NCBI RefSeq assembly: GCF_947498635.1
Contig: NZ_CANMKV010000003.1
Span: 1 to 64,000, forward strand
DNA: 64,000 nucleotides
Origin: an uncultured Microbulbifer sp.
Lineage (GTDB): Bacteria; Pseudomonadota; Gammaproteobacteria; Pseudomonadales; Cellvibrionaceae
Reading direction: 5' to 3'
The notes under the pieces were generated by a model. It saw only the letters and a list, made by a program, of their open reading frames with translations. It did not search any database and was not told where the DNA came from. Positions 35,312 to 43,383 of this stretch are shown piece after piece; the stretch's first letter is position 1, and the number at the start of each line of letters is the position of its first letter. The position numbers and the translations under genes were made by a program.

Positions 35312-36094
35312 ATGGGAAACTGGATATCTAGTGAGTTGCATGACCTGACGCCTGAAAATATGAATCTGCTGCTGGAGCAGAAGATTCCGGCTATCAGGGT
35401 AAAGGACTTTGTCGACCGGGAAACCTGTGATGTGGTCGCTTCGCGACTGCTGGAGATGCGCTTTGCCAACTATGACCATCTGAAAGACATTCCGGTCCAT
35501 CAGGTTGGCCTGTGCCACAACCAGTGGGCACATGATGATAAAAATGTTTACTTCGGGAAATGCCAGGAGGCCGGGGAAGTTATCGAGGAGATCTACAAGG
35601 GCCTGGATATAGACCCAGTACAGATGGTGATTCAGTCGATCCGGGACAATGCTGGGCGGGAGGCGTCCGTCTTCCATGAGGAAGGCTATGGTGACTACTT
35701 TGCCGGCGCCTTTCGCAGCTTCAAGGGGCATGGAAAGCTGCACGCGGACCATGCGCCCAGCCATATCAACGCGCCCTGGGCTGTTACGAAAATTAGCAAG
35801 CAGCTTACCTGGAATGTCTATTACTGTGCGGAGTCGAATTCCGGCGAGCTGGTCATCTACGACACCATTCACACAGCGGAAAACGACAAGATGAAAGTCG
35901 AGGGGGATTACTACTTCCCCTACGAAGTTCTGGAAAGGGAAGACTGCGTGAGAGTCATCCCGAAGGTGGGTGACCTCATTATTTTCAATACACAAAACTT
36001 CCATGAAATTCTCGGCACCCCGGAGGGGAACAGGATTTCGCAGACATCGTTTGTCGGTTTGCGCGAGGATGGCAGCCTCGGACTCTGGTCTTAG
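35312..36094 (+). CDS. Fe(II)/2-oxoglutarate-dependent oxygenase
   Basis: A 260-residue enzyme of the prolyl-hydroxylase-like Fe/2OG group. The iron triad is H-x-D in GKLHADHAP and a distal His in FNTQNFHEILG, with the 2OG-binding Arg in GNRISQTSF. The intact carboxylate Asp argues for a hydroxylase or desaturase, not a halogenase (which would have Ala/Gly). The ATG at 35312 has GGAG 6-7 bases upstream; an ATG 12 bases earlier is possible. It follows the MFS gene by 29 bases. Confidence 0.82.
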   Translation: MGNWISSELHDLTPENMNLLLEQKIPAIRVKDFVDRETCDVVASRLLEMRFANYDHLKDIPVHQVGLCHNQWAHDDKNVYFGKCQEAGEVIEEIYKGLDIDPVQMVIQSIRDNAGREASVFHEEGYGDYFAGAFRSFKGHGKLHADHAPSHINAPWAVTKISKQLTWNVYYCAESNSGELVIYDTIHTAENDKMKVEGDYYFPYEVLEREDCVRVIPKVGDLIIFNTQNFHEILGTPEGNRISQTSFVGLREDGSLGLWS

Positions 36095-36175
36095 GCGAGA
36101 GCATGGCAGAAATGGCATTGGCAACACCGTGTCATTCCTTAGGTTAAGTTAAGGACCAATACCTCGGTATAAATC

Positions 36176-37777
36176 ATGAAAAAAATATTCGCATTATTGA
36201 CGCTTTGTTCGGCAGCGGTGGTATCGATTCCAGCCTTTTCCGCGAGCAGCCTGGTTTACTGTTCCGAAGGCAGCCCTGAATCCTTCAACCCGCAGATCAC
36301 CCTGTCCGGAACGGCGAGAAACGCCACGGCGCCAACGCTGTACAACCGTTTGCTGGATTTCGAGCCCGGCACGACCAAGCTGGTCCCTTCGCTGGCAAAG
36401 CGCTGGGAAATCTCCCCCGATAACCGCAGCTACACCTTTGAGCTGCGCGATGATGTGTCCTTTCACCGTACCGCCTACTTCACGCCAAGCCGTACTATGA
36501 ATGCGGACGACGTGCTCTTCTCGTTCAACCGACAGCTGGACAAGGAACATCCATACCACCTGGTGGGCGGCGGCACCTATCAGTACTTCCAGGGTATGGG
36601 TATGGACAAGTTGATCACCAAGGTCGAGAAGCTGGGAGACTACAGGGTGAGAATCGAGCTGTCACAGCCCGAGGCTCCGTTTTTATCCAATCTTGCGATG
36701 CCGTTCATGTCCATTCTTTCCAAGGAGTACGGCGAGCAACTGCAGAGGGATAATCGCAAGGCAGACATCGATGTGCTGCCGGTGGGCACCGGGCCGTTTA
36801 AGTTCCGCCGTTACCTGAAAGGCACCAGCATCCGCTACAAGGCAAATGAGGCCTACTGGCAGGGGCGGCCGGCGATAGACAACCTGGTCTTCGCCATCAC
36901 CCCGGACCCCAGTGTGCGCTATATGAAACTGAAAAAGGGCGAGTGTGACCTGGTTGTCTACCCCTCTCCCAGTGACATTGCGCAGATCAAGTCGCAGTCT
37001 GGCATGGTGCTTGCGGAGGAGGACGGTCTCAATATCGGCTACCTGGCCATGAATACGGAAAAGCCTCCCTTCGACAATGTCCAGGTGCGCCGCGCCATTG
37101 CCCACGCACTCAACAAGCAGGCGTATATCAATGCCGTCTACCTCGGCAATGCGGAACCGGCGATCAACCCCTATCCGCCGAGTATGTGGTCCTATAACGA
37201 GGAGGTTGCACAGTACGAGTACGACCCGGCAAAAGCCAGGAAACTGCTTGAGCAAGCGGGCCACGCCGATGGCTTTAAAGTCACACTCTGGACCTTGCCT
37301 GTTAGCCGCCCCTACAACCCCAATGGCCGGAAAATGGGCGAAATGATGCAGCAGGACCTGGCTAGGATCGGTGTCGAGGTCGAGCTTGTCAGTTACGACT
37401 GGGGTACCTATCTGGACAAGGTCAAGCGCGGCGAGCACGATATGGTGCAGCTCGGCTGGGCCGGCGACAACGGCGATCCGGACAACTTCCTGTATACCCT
37501 GTTCAGCTGCGATTCGGTACAGCGCGGCTCGAATAACTCCCGCTACTGCCGGCCGGCGTTTGAATCCCTGATCAAGCAGGCGCGGCGCGAGAGCGACTTC
37601 GCCACTCGCGAGAAGCTGTACCGTGAAGCGCTGAGGGTATTCAGCGAAGACGTGCCGGTGATTCCGATCGCCCACTCGAAGGTCTTTCGCGCGCTGAGTC
37701 CGCGGGTTGAGGGCTACGTCATGGATCCCTTCGATGTGGACAACTTCTATCCCCTGTCCGTTTCGAGCAAGCGCTAG
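36176..37777 (+). CDS. DppA-type peptide-binding protein of an ABC importer
   Basis: A 533-residue periplasmic solute-binding protein of family 5. A signal peptide (1-22, ending PAFSA) precedes LVYCSEGSPESFNPQ; ADDVLFSFNRQLD, GTGPFKFRRYLKG and GDPDNFLYTLFSCDSVQRGSNNSRYC follow DppA closely, including the Cys pair that is disulfide-bonded in E. coli DppA. DppA-like proteins bind dipeptides, and some bind haem, nickel complexes or peptide antibiotics. It heads a five-gene transporter set embedded in the metabolite locus. Confidence 0.87.
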   Translation: MKKIFALLTLCSAAVVSIPAFSASSLVYCSEGSPESFNPQITLSGTARNATAPTLYNRLLDFEPGTTKLVPSLAKRWEISPDNRSYTFELRDDVSFHRTAYFTPSRTMNADDVLFSFNRQLDKEHPYHLVGGGTYQYFQGMGMDKLITKVEKLGDYRVRIELSQPEAPFLSNLAMPFMSILSKEYGEQLQRDNRKADIDVLPVGTGPFKFRRYLKGTSIRYKANEAYWQGRPAIDNLVFAITPDPSVRYMKLKKGECDLVVYPSPSDIAQIKSQSGMVLAEEDGLNIGYLAMNTEKPPFDNVQVRRAIAHALNKQAYINAVYLGNAEPAINPYPPSMWSYNEEVAQYEYDPAKARKLLEQAGHADGFKVTLWTLPVSRPYNPNGRKMGEMMQQDLARIGVEVELVSYDWGTYLDKVKRGEHDMVQLGWAGDNGDPDNFLYTLFSCDSVQRGSNNSRYCRPAFESLIKQARRESDFATREKLYREALRVFSEDVPVIPIAHSKVFRALSPRVEGYVMDPFDVDNFYPLSVSSKR

Positions 37778-37779
37778 CA

Positions 37780-38826
37780 GTGAACAGGCTTCGGACCATA
37801 GGGTTAAGGCGGCCGCTAGAGATGGCCACGACACTACTGGGGGTTACACTGCTGGCGTTCTTCCTGATTCGCGTGGCCCCAGGAGATCCCGTCCTGTTGT
37901 TGATCGGAGAGCGCGGATCAGACCCTGAACAATATCGTGAAATGGTCGTGCGCCTCGGTTTGGATAATTCGCTGATCGTACAGTATCTGCAATTCGTCGT
38001 CAGTGCGCTGCAGGGCGACCTCGGTGTTTCCGTAGTTTCCCAGCAGAGTGTTATCGGGGAGTTGCTAGCGCGCTGGCCAGCCACCATCGAACTGGGGGTC
38101 AGTGCGCTGCTGATCGCCTGCCTATTGGGAGTTCCCGCCGGTGTGATTGCGGCAGTCTATCGCAACAGTGTGGCGGATTTCCTAATTATGTCGGTTTCTA
38201 TATTCGGCTACTCGATACCGGTGTTCTGGTGGGGCCTTGTACTGATCATGTGTTTTTCGATTGGGCTGGACATCACGCCGGTGGCCGGGCGCATCGACAT
38301 CCTCTACGACATACCGCCAGTGACGGGCTTCATGCTGATGGACACGCTGGCACCACAGGTAGTGCAAGAATACGGATTTTCCGCCTTCGGCAGCGCGCTG
38401 GGGCACCTGGTCCTACCGGCCCTGACCATGGCCACGATACCGCTGGCCGTGTTTGCCAGGACTACGCGTTCGAGCATGCTCGAAGTGTTGTCGGAGGACT
38501 ATGTTCGAACCGCGCGCGCCAAGGGATTGAGTGAATTTAGGGTCATCTGGCGTCACGCTTTCCGCAATGCGCTGATTCCCATTGTTACAGTGGGCGGTGT
38601 GCTGTTTGTCACAACGGTGATCACTGGTGCCATCCTGACGGAAACCATCTTCGCCTGGCCCGGCGTTGGCCGCTATATCGTCAACAGTGTCTACGCACGC
38701 GACTACCCGGTAATCCAGGCCAGCATTCTGCTGATTGGCATTTTTGTGGTGCTGGTAAATGGGCTGATTGATTACCTCTACGGAGCGATTAACCCCGCAG
38801 TCGGGAGGAGGGACAGTGCAAGCTAG
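37780..38826 (+). CDS. DppB-type ABC importer permease
   Basis: A 348-residue permease with about six helices. LLAFFLIRVAPGDPVLLLIGERG is the usual N-terminal motif, and TARAKGLSEFRVIWRHAFRNALIPIVT is the EAA loop that docks to the ATPase. The GTG start lies 2 bases after the dppA-type stop. Length is typical of DppB. Confidence 0.9.
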   Translation: MNRLRTIGLRRPLEMATTLLGVTLLAFFLIRVAPGDPVLLLIGERGSDPEQYREMVVRLGLDNSLIVQYLQFVVSALQGDLGVSVVSQQSVIGELLARWPATIELGVSALLIACLLGVPAGVIAAVYRNSVADFLIMSVSIFGYSIPVFWWGLVLIMCFSIGLDITPVAGRIDILYDIPPVTGFMLMDTLAPQVVQEYGFSAFGSALGHLVLPALTMATIPLAVFARTTRSSMLEVLSEDYVRTARAKGLSEFRVIWRHAFRNALIPIVTVGGVLFVTTVITGAILTETIFAWPGVGRYIVNSVYARDYPVIQASILLIGIFVVLVNGLIDYLYGAINPAVGRRDSAS

Positions 38827-39667
38827 GATTGCAATTGGTTTTCGCCTGATGCCGGGCGGCTGGGGGAACATCGGCTTTCTTGTGCTGGTGTCCCTGCTGC
38901 TATTGGGGTTTATCGCCCCGCTGCTGCTGGATCTGTCGCCCTACCGGATCAGTGCCGAGCTGCTGGCGCCGCCGAGCTGGAATCCGCTATCGGTGCCGGT
39001 ACTGGGCACGGACGACCTGGGGCGGGACATGTTTGCGCGGCTCGTTTACGGCGCGCGCTGTTCTCTCGGCATCGGTTTTGTGGTGGTGGCGGTATCGCTG
39101 GTGATAGGTGTCGGGCTCGGGTTGCTGGCGGGCGTCTACGGCGGTTGGCTGGACGCCCTGATTATGCGGCTGGTGGACCTGCTAATGTGCCTGCCCAGTA
39201 TCCTGCTGGCCATTGTCATTGTCGCGGTGCTCGGTTCCGGGCTCGGCAACGCCATTGTCGCGGTGACCATTATAGGTATTCCGCGGTTTGTGCGCGTGGT
39301 TCGCTCGATGACCATCCAGGAAATGCAGAAGACCTATGTGATGGCGGCCTTTGCCAGCGGCAGCTCCCGCCTCCGGGTACTCTGGTCCGAGGTTCTGCCG
39401 AACTGTGTGCCGCCGGTGATAGTGCAGGCCGCCCTCGGTTTCAGCGATGCGATTCTGGAAATTGCCGCGCTCGGATTTCTCGGGCTGGGCGCCAAGCCCC
39501 CGGTGGCAGAGTGGGGCGCCATGCTCGCGGACGCGCGCCCGTTTATCGAGTCCCACCCCCTGCTGGTTGTGATGCCCGGGGCCTGCATCCTGCTTACGGT
39601 ACTGAGTTTCAACCTGGTGGGAGATGCGCTGCGCGACCGCCTCGATCCGAAGTTGGCAAGGCTATGA
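38816..39667 (+). CDS. DppC-type ABC importer permease
   Basis: A 283-residue permease. LLAPPSWNPLSVPVLGTDDLGRDMFARLVYGARCSL is the hallmark of DppC/OppC proteins, and the EAA loop reads YVMAAFASGSSRLRVLWSEVLPN. The GTG at 38816 has a strong GGAGGAGGG site and overlaps the preceding gene by 11 bases. Confidence 0.9.
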   Translation: MQARIAIGFRLMPGGWGNIGFLVLVSLLLLGFIAPLLLDLSPYRISAELLAPPSWNPLSVPVLGTDDLGRDMFARLVYGARCSLGIGFVVVAVSLVIGVGLGLLAGVYGGWLDALIMRLVDLLMCLPSILLAIVIVAVLGSGLGNAIVAVTIIGIPRFVRVVRSMTIQEMQKTYVMAAFASGSSRLRVLWSEVLPNCVPPVIVQAALGFSDAILEIAALGFLGLGAKPPVAEWGAMLADARPFIESHPLLVVMPGACILLTVLSFNLVGDALRDRLDPKLARL

Positions 39668-40614
39668 TTCTATCGGTCAAAAACCTGAGTATTGAAATCG
39701 ACGGGAAACCGGCGGTGCGCGGCCTGACATTTTACGTCGCGGCCGGAGAAGTTCTCGGGGTGGTCGGCGAATCCGGCTGTGGAAAAAGCATGGTCAACAT
39801 GGCCTTGATGGGACTGCTGCCGGACGGCGTGAACGCATCTGCCGAGCAAATGGAGGCTTGCAGCGTCGATCTGCTGCGGGCTGGGCCCCGCGACTGGCGG
39901 GCGCTACGCGGCGGCAAAATGGCAATGATATTCCAGAACCCCATGAGCGCTCTGAATCCTTGCCTGACGGTTGAGCGCCAGTTGAAGGAATCGGTGTTGC
40001 AAGCGCGCACCGGTATGAGCCGCGCTTCTGCGCGCGCCGAAGCATTGCGCCTGCTGGACCGGGTCGGAATCGCCCATGCCGGCGCGCGCCTGAAGAGCTA
40101 TCCGCACGAGCTGTCGGGTGGCATGGCGCAGCGGATCATGATCGCCATGGCGGTGGCCTCCGCGCCGCAGCTGATGATAGCGGACGAGCCGACCACCGCA
40201 CTTGATGTCACGGTCCAGGCGCAGATACTGCAGTTGCTAGAGGAAATCCGTCGGGATACCGGTATGGCCCTGATTCTGGTGTCCCACGATATCGGTGTTA
40301 TCGAGCAGTGTGCGCACCGGGTACAGGTGATGTATTCCGGGCAGATAGTGGAGAGTGGCGATGTTGGCGAGGTCATCGCCTCACCCTGCCACCCCTACAC
40401 CCGGGGCCTGGTGGCGGCCCAGCCCGGCCGCAGCGGCCTGCCACCCAAGAGCAGACTGACCACGATTGATGGCAGCGTGATACCGATTACCGAAGAGGTA
40501 GAGGGATGCCGCTTCCGGCTCCGTTGCAGCCGTACCGACCATCGCTGCGAGCAGCCACAGCGGATGCGGCGCGCGGCGGCGAATTCGTACAGGGAGAGCC
40601 GATGTCATTGGTAA
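39664..40614 (+). CDS. DppD-type ABC importer ATPase
   Basis: A 316-residue ATPase: Walker A GESGCGKSM, signature LSGGMAQRIMIAMA, Walker B LMIADEPTTALD, switch SHDIGV, and the C-terminal oligopeptide-transporter Cys cluster GCRFRLRCSRTDHRC seen in OppD/DppD. ATG overlaps the preceding stop by 4 bases. Energises uptake together with the next gene product. Confidence 0.92.
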   Translation: MILSVKNLSIEIDGKPAVRGLTFYVAAGEVLGVVGESGCGKSMVNMALMGLLPDGVNASAEQMEACSVDLLRAGPRDWRALRGGKMAMIFQNPMSALNPCLTVERQLKESVLQARTGMSRASARAEALRLLDRVGIAHAGARLKSYPHELSGGMAQRIMIAMAVASAPQLMIADEPTTALDVTVQAQILQLLEEIRRDTGMALILVSHDIGVIEQCAHRVQVMYSGQIVESGDVGEVIASPCHPYTRGLVAAQPGRSGLPPKSRLTTIDGSVIPITEEVEGCRFRLRCSRTDHRCEQPQRMRRAAANSYRESRCHW

Positions 40615-41462
40615 ATATGCCCGGCGCCGGGGCCAACGAAGTGGTGCTGCGCGTCGAAAACCTCTGCAAGGTGTTTCGCCTTCCGGGGGCTCACGGCCAG
40701 GCTTTTAAAGCGCTCAACCAACTCAATCTCGCCGTGACCCGCGGGCGTACCCTGGCGGTAGTGGGTGAGTCGGGCAGTGGCAAGAGCACCATGGCCCAGC
40801 TGGTGATGAAGTTACAGCGGCCGAGTGCCGGCCGGGTCAGCCTGCGCCTGGACAGCGGAATGCGCGATATCGCCGATCTGCCCGCGCGGGAGCTGTACCG
40901 CAAGATCCAAATGGTGTTCCAGGACCCCTACGCCTCGCTTAATCCACGCCAGAGAATCTGGCGCATAGTGTCGGCCCCGCTCTGCAACTACGAGCGCCTG
41001 AGCCGCGACGAGCGCCAGCAGCACGCGCTGCATTACCTACAACAGGTGGGGCTGGGGGAGGCGCAGTTGCATGCCTTTCCCCATATGCTGAGCGGCGGTC
41101 AGCGCCAAAGGGTGAATATTGCTCGCGCACTGGCCACGAAGCCGGAGATTCTGATACTGGATGAGCCGCTGTCTGCGCTGGATGTTTCGGTGCAGGCGCA
41201 GATCATCAATCTGCTGCTGGACCTGCAGCGGGACCTGGGTCTTACATACATTTTTATATCCCACGACCTGGCGGTGGTGCGCCACTTTGCGGACCAGGTG
41301 CTGGTGATGAAGTCCGGCGATATGGTCGAGTGGGGCGATGTGGACCAGGTGCTCGAAAATCCGGCCCACGTCTACACCCGGCAGCTGTTGCAGAGCGTGC
41401 CGGGCAGGTTGATCGATTTGCCGGTGCGAACACAATCGGCAAGTGTGGTGGCCGACGGTTGA
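40602..41462 (+). CDS. DppF-type ABC importer ATPase
   Basis: A 286-residue ATPase: Walker A GESGSGKSTMAQ, MVFQDPYASLNPRQ (family-typical Q loop), signature LSGGQRQRVNIARA and Walker B LILDEPLSALD. It lacks the C-terminal Cys cluster of the usual DppF, ending soon after the YTRQLLQSVP segment. The ATG at 40602 with AGGGAGAGCC upstream overlaps the previous gene by 13 bases. Confidence 0.9.
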   Translation: MSLVNMPGAGANEVVLRVENLCKVFRLPGAHGQAFKALNQLNLAVTRGRTLAVVGESGSGKSTMAQLVMKLQRPSAGRVSLRLDSGMRDIADLPARELYRKIQMVFQDPYASLNPRQRIWRIVSAPLCNYERLSRDERQQHALHYLQQVGLGEAQLHAFPHMLSGGQRQRVNIARALATKPEILILDEPLSALDVSVQAQIINLLLDLQRDLGLTYIFISHDLAVVRHFADQVLVMKSGDMVEWGDVDQVLENPAHVYTRQLLQSVPGRLIDLPVRTQSASVVADG

Positions 41463-41532
41463 TCGTTGCGGGATTGCCGGGAAGCGGGCAGTTCCGTTTG
41501 AAGGTCGGGTTAGGAATAGATCGGGGGGAAAC

Positions 41533-41829
41533 ATGGAAGCTGAGGCACTGTTAAGCGATCGTGAGGCAGAGGATGATCTCGTCCGCCTGCGGGTCACTAT
41601 CAACGGCCGCAGACACGAGGGAGAGGGAAGCAAGAAACTGACGATCCTTGAGAACATCGAAAAAATGAGGCTGCCAATTCGCAGCTCCTGCCGCAGGGGG
41701 CGCTGTGGGTCTTGCCGAGTCAGGGTGCTCTCTGGAGAGCTGCGTGATAACGGCGTTCGCCTCAATGAAGATGTACTGTCCTGTTCGTCTTATCTGGCTG
41801 GAGATGGGGACATCCTATTGCCTTACTGA
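41533..41829 (+). CDS. Plant-type 2Fe-2S ferredoxin
   Basis: A 98-residue ferredoxin. The cluster ligands are C-x4-C-x2-C in SSCRRGRCGSC with the fourth Cys in EDVLSCSSY, the plant-type arrangement. The start is the ATG at 41533 after a G-rich ribosome-binding sequence. It is the only small electron carrier in the locus; HDO enzymes need outside electrons, so it is a good candidate donor. That pairing is inference. No ferredoxin reductase gene is seen beside it. Confidence 0.85.
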   Translation: MEAEALLSDREAEDDLVRLRVTINGRRHEGEGSKKLTILENIEKMRLPIRSSCRRGRCGSCRVRVLSGELRDNGVRLNEDVLSCSSYLAGDGDILLPY

Positions 41830-41938
41830 ACACTTTTCTAAGGCTCTATTTTGTATGTGATATTTCGAAGGAGGCGTTTCTTTGTGACGCGACACTCCAT
41901 CATGTCCATATATTGTGAAACAAGAGGCATAAGATAAT

Positions 41939-42532
41939 ATGTCAGCGTTGATTGAAAGTATCCTTACAAGGAAGTCTCAGCCGGTCATCGATAATTATAT
42001 CGCGCTGTTAGATATCGAACGTATAGTCCAGTGTGCGCTCACTGCGCCCGATCACCGCGCATTGAAGCCCTGGCGATTTATTCTCTGCTCCAGGGAGGAT
42101 TGCGAAAAACTGATAAGGCGAGTGGAATTGGTAGCTCTGGCACAGGAAGCTAGTACCGCCTCTGTTGAGGAGGTCTCTGAGGCATTGCAGCGACTGTTTA
42201 CCACGGCGCCCCAGGTTATGATCTGTGTGCTGAATGTCGATCAAAGTGGTCGGGTGCCTAAAATCGAACAGGTACTATCCGCCGGCGCTGCTATCCAGAA
42301 TATGATTATAGCTGCGGAAGCAATGGGTCACAGTGGTTACTGGCGGACCGGCAAGCTGGCCTATAGTCCGCTTTTGATAGCGGCTCTGGGGCTGGAGGAA
42401 AATGCATTGATCTGCGGCCTGTTGTGTTTGGGACATTTACACAAGCGGTCGCCGCTGCAGGCCCCACAGCGCCCGGAGCTAGACCGTCATTTTTTTACTT
42501 TAGAGTCTCTTATGTGCGGTGAGTGTATCTAA
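41939..42532 (+). CDS. Nitroreductase-family (YdjA-like) flavoprotein
   Basis: A 197-residue flavin-dependent oxidoreductase of the small YdjA-like nitroreductase branch. ILTRKSQPVID, ALTAPDHRALKPWRFILC (FMN contacts) and SAGAAIQNMIIAAEAMGHSGYWRTG are family-typical. It would transfer electrons from NAD(P)H. It may reduce a pathway intermediate or the ferredoxin, but it may also be a bystander; it lies 109 bases after the ferredoxin gene, with lower G+C. Confidence 0.78.
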   Translation: MSALIESILTRKSQPVIDNYIALLDIERIVQCALTAPDHRALKPWRFILCSREDCEKLIRRVELVALAQEASTASVEEVSEALQRLFTTAPQVMICVLNVDQSGRVPKIEQVLSAGAAIQNMIIAAEAMGHSGYWRTGKLAYSPLLIAALGLEENALICGLLCLGHLHKRSPLQAPQRPELDRHFFTLESLMCGECI

Positions 42533-42636
42533 AAAATTATGGGTAGAATGACTAGCCGCCTAAAGGGGTATAGCTTGTGAGCTGGCCATAAATATGCCCT
42601 ACAGCCAGATAACCACAATAAATTCAGGAATTGGCT

Positions 42637-43236
42637 ATGTCACTTTTTTTTGCAATGTTCAGTTTTTCCCTAGTTATGTCGATTACGCCTGGGCCGGTTA
42701 ATATGGTCATAGTGTCCTCTGGAGTTAGCCACGGGTTTGGGCGTACTATGCCGTTTGTTTCTGGAGCAACTATTGGATTCACCCTATTATTGGCGGCTAT
42801 TGGTTTCGGCTTCTATCAGCTCTTGGAAGTTTATCCTTTGTTCCTCAAGTATTTGGCCCTGGTCGGCTCGGCCTATGTTATTTTCATTGGTTGCAAGATC
42901 GCACAAGCATCGGGGTCTATCGATATTTCTGAGAGGGCTAGGCCGCGTTTCCATGAGGGCTTTCTGTTACAGTGGCTTAACCCCAAAGCGTGGGTGGCTT
43001 GCGTATCTGGTGTCGCACTTTTTTCCAACCCAAATAGCCACGTCAGTCTGGTTACCTTCGTGTCGATTTATTTTCTAGTATGCTACTCATCGTTAGCAGT
43101 GTGGGCTCTGGTTGGGGATAGAGTACGGCTATTGCTAGGTACGGAATTGCGAGTACGTATTTTCAATATAGTTATGGGGAGTTTGTTGATTGGTTGTGCC
43201 CTATATTTGCTTTACCTACAATTCTTTGGCAGTTAG
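42637..43236 (+). CDS. LysE/RhtB-family amino-acid exporter
   Basis: A 199-residue inner-membrane protein with six hydrophobic segments. SITPGPVNMVIVSSGVSHGFGR is the LysE/RhtB signature, and LLQWLNPKAWVACVSGVALF is the second conserved block. Members export amino acids or derivatives. At the right edge of the accessory region, it may protect the cell from the modified amino acid; AT-rich composition suggests it could equally be a separate arrival. Confidence 0.8.
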   Translation: MSLFFAMFSFSLVMSITPGPVNMVIVSSGVSHGFGRTMPFVSGATIGFTLLLAAIGFGFYQLLEVYPLFLKYLALVGSAYVIFIGCKIAQASGSIDISERARPRFHEGFLLQWLNPKAWVACVSGVALFSNPNSHVSLVTFVSIYFLVCYSSLAVWALVGDRVRLLLGTELRVRIFNIVMGSLLIGCALYLLYLQFFGS

Positions 43237-43383
43237 CAATCACTGCGGATAGAAAACTAATAAAAAATGCGAAGGCCTGGATAACGCATTAGCGCCGAGT
43301 ATTTAAGTAGTTATAATTCAAAATTTATCTGGTACAAACTGGGGCAGGCCCTTACTAACGGTGAATGGCTTTAGCAATTCACC

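Noticed and set aside
36683-37834. Minus-strand open frame of 383 codons
   Set aside because: Antisense to the DppA-type binding protein; no signature of its own.
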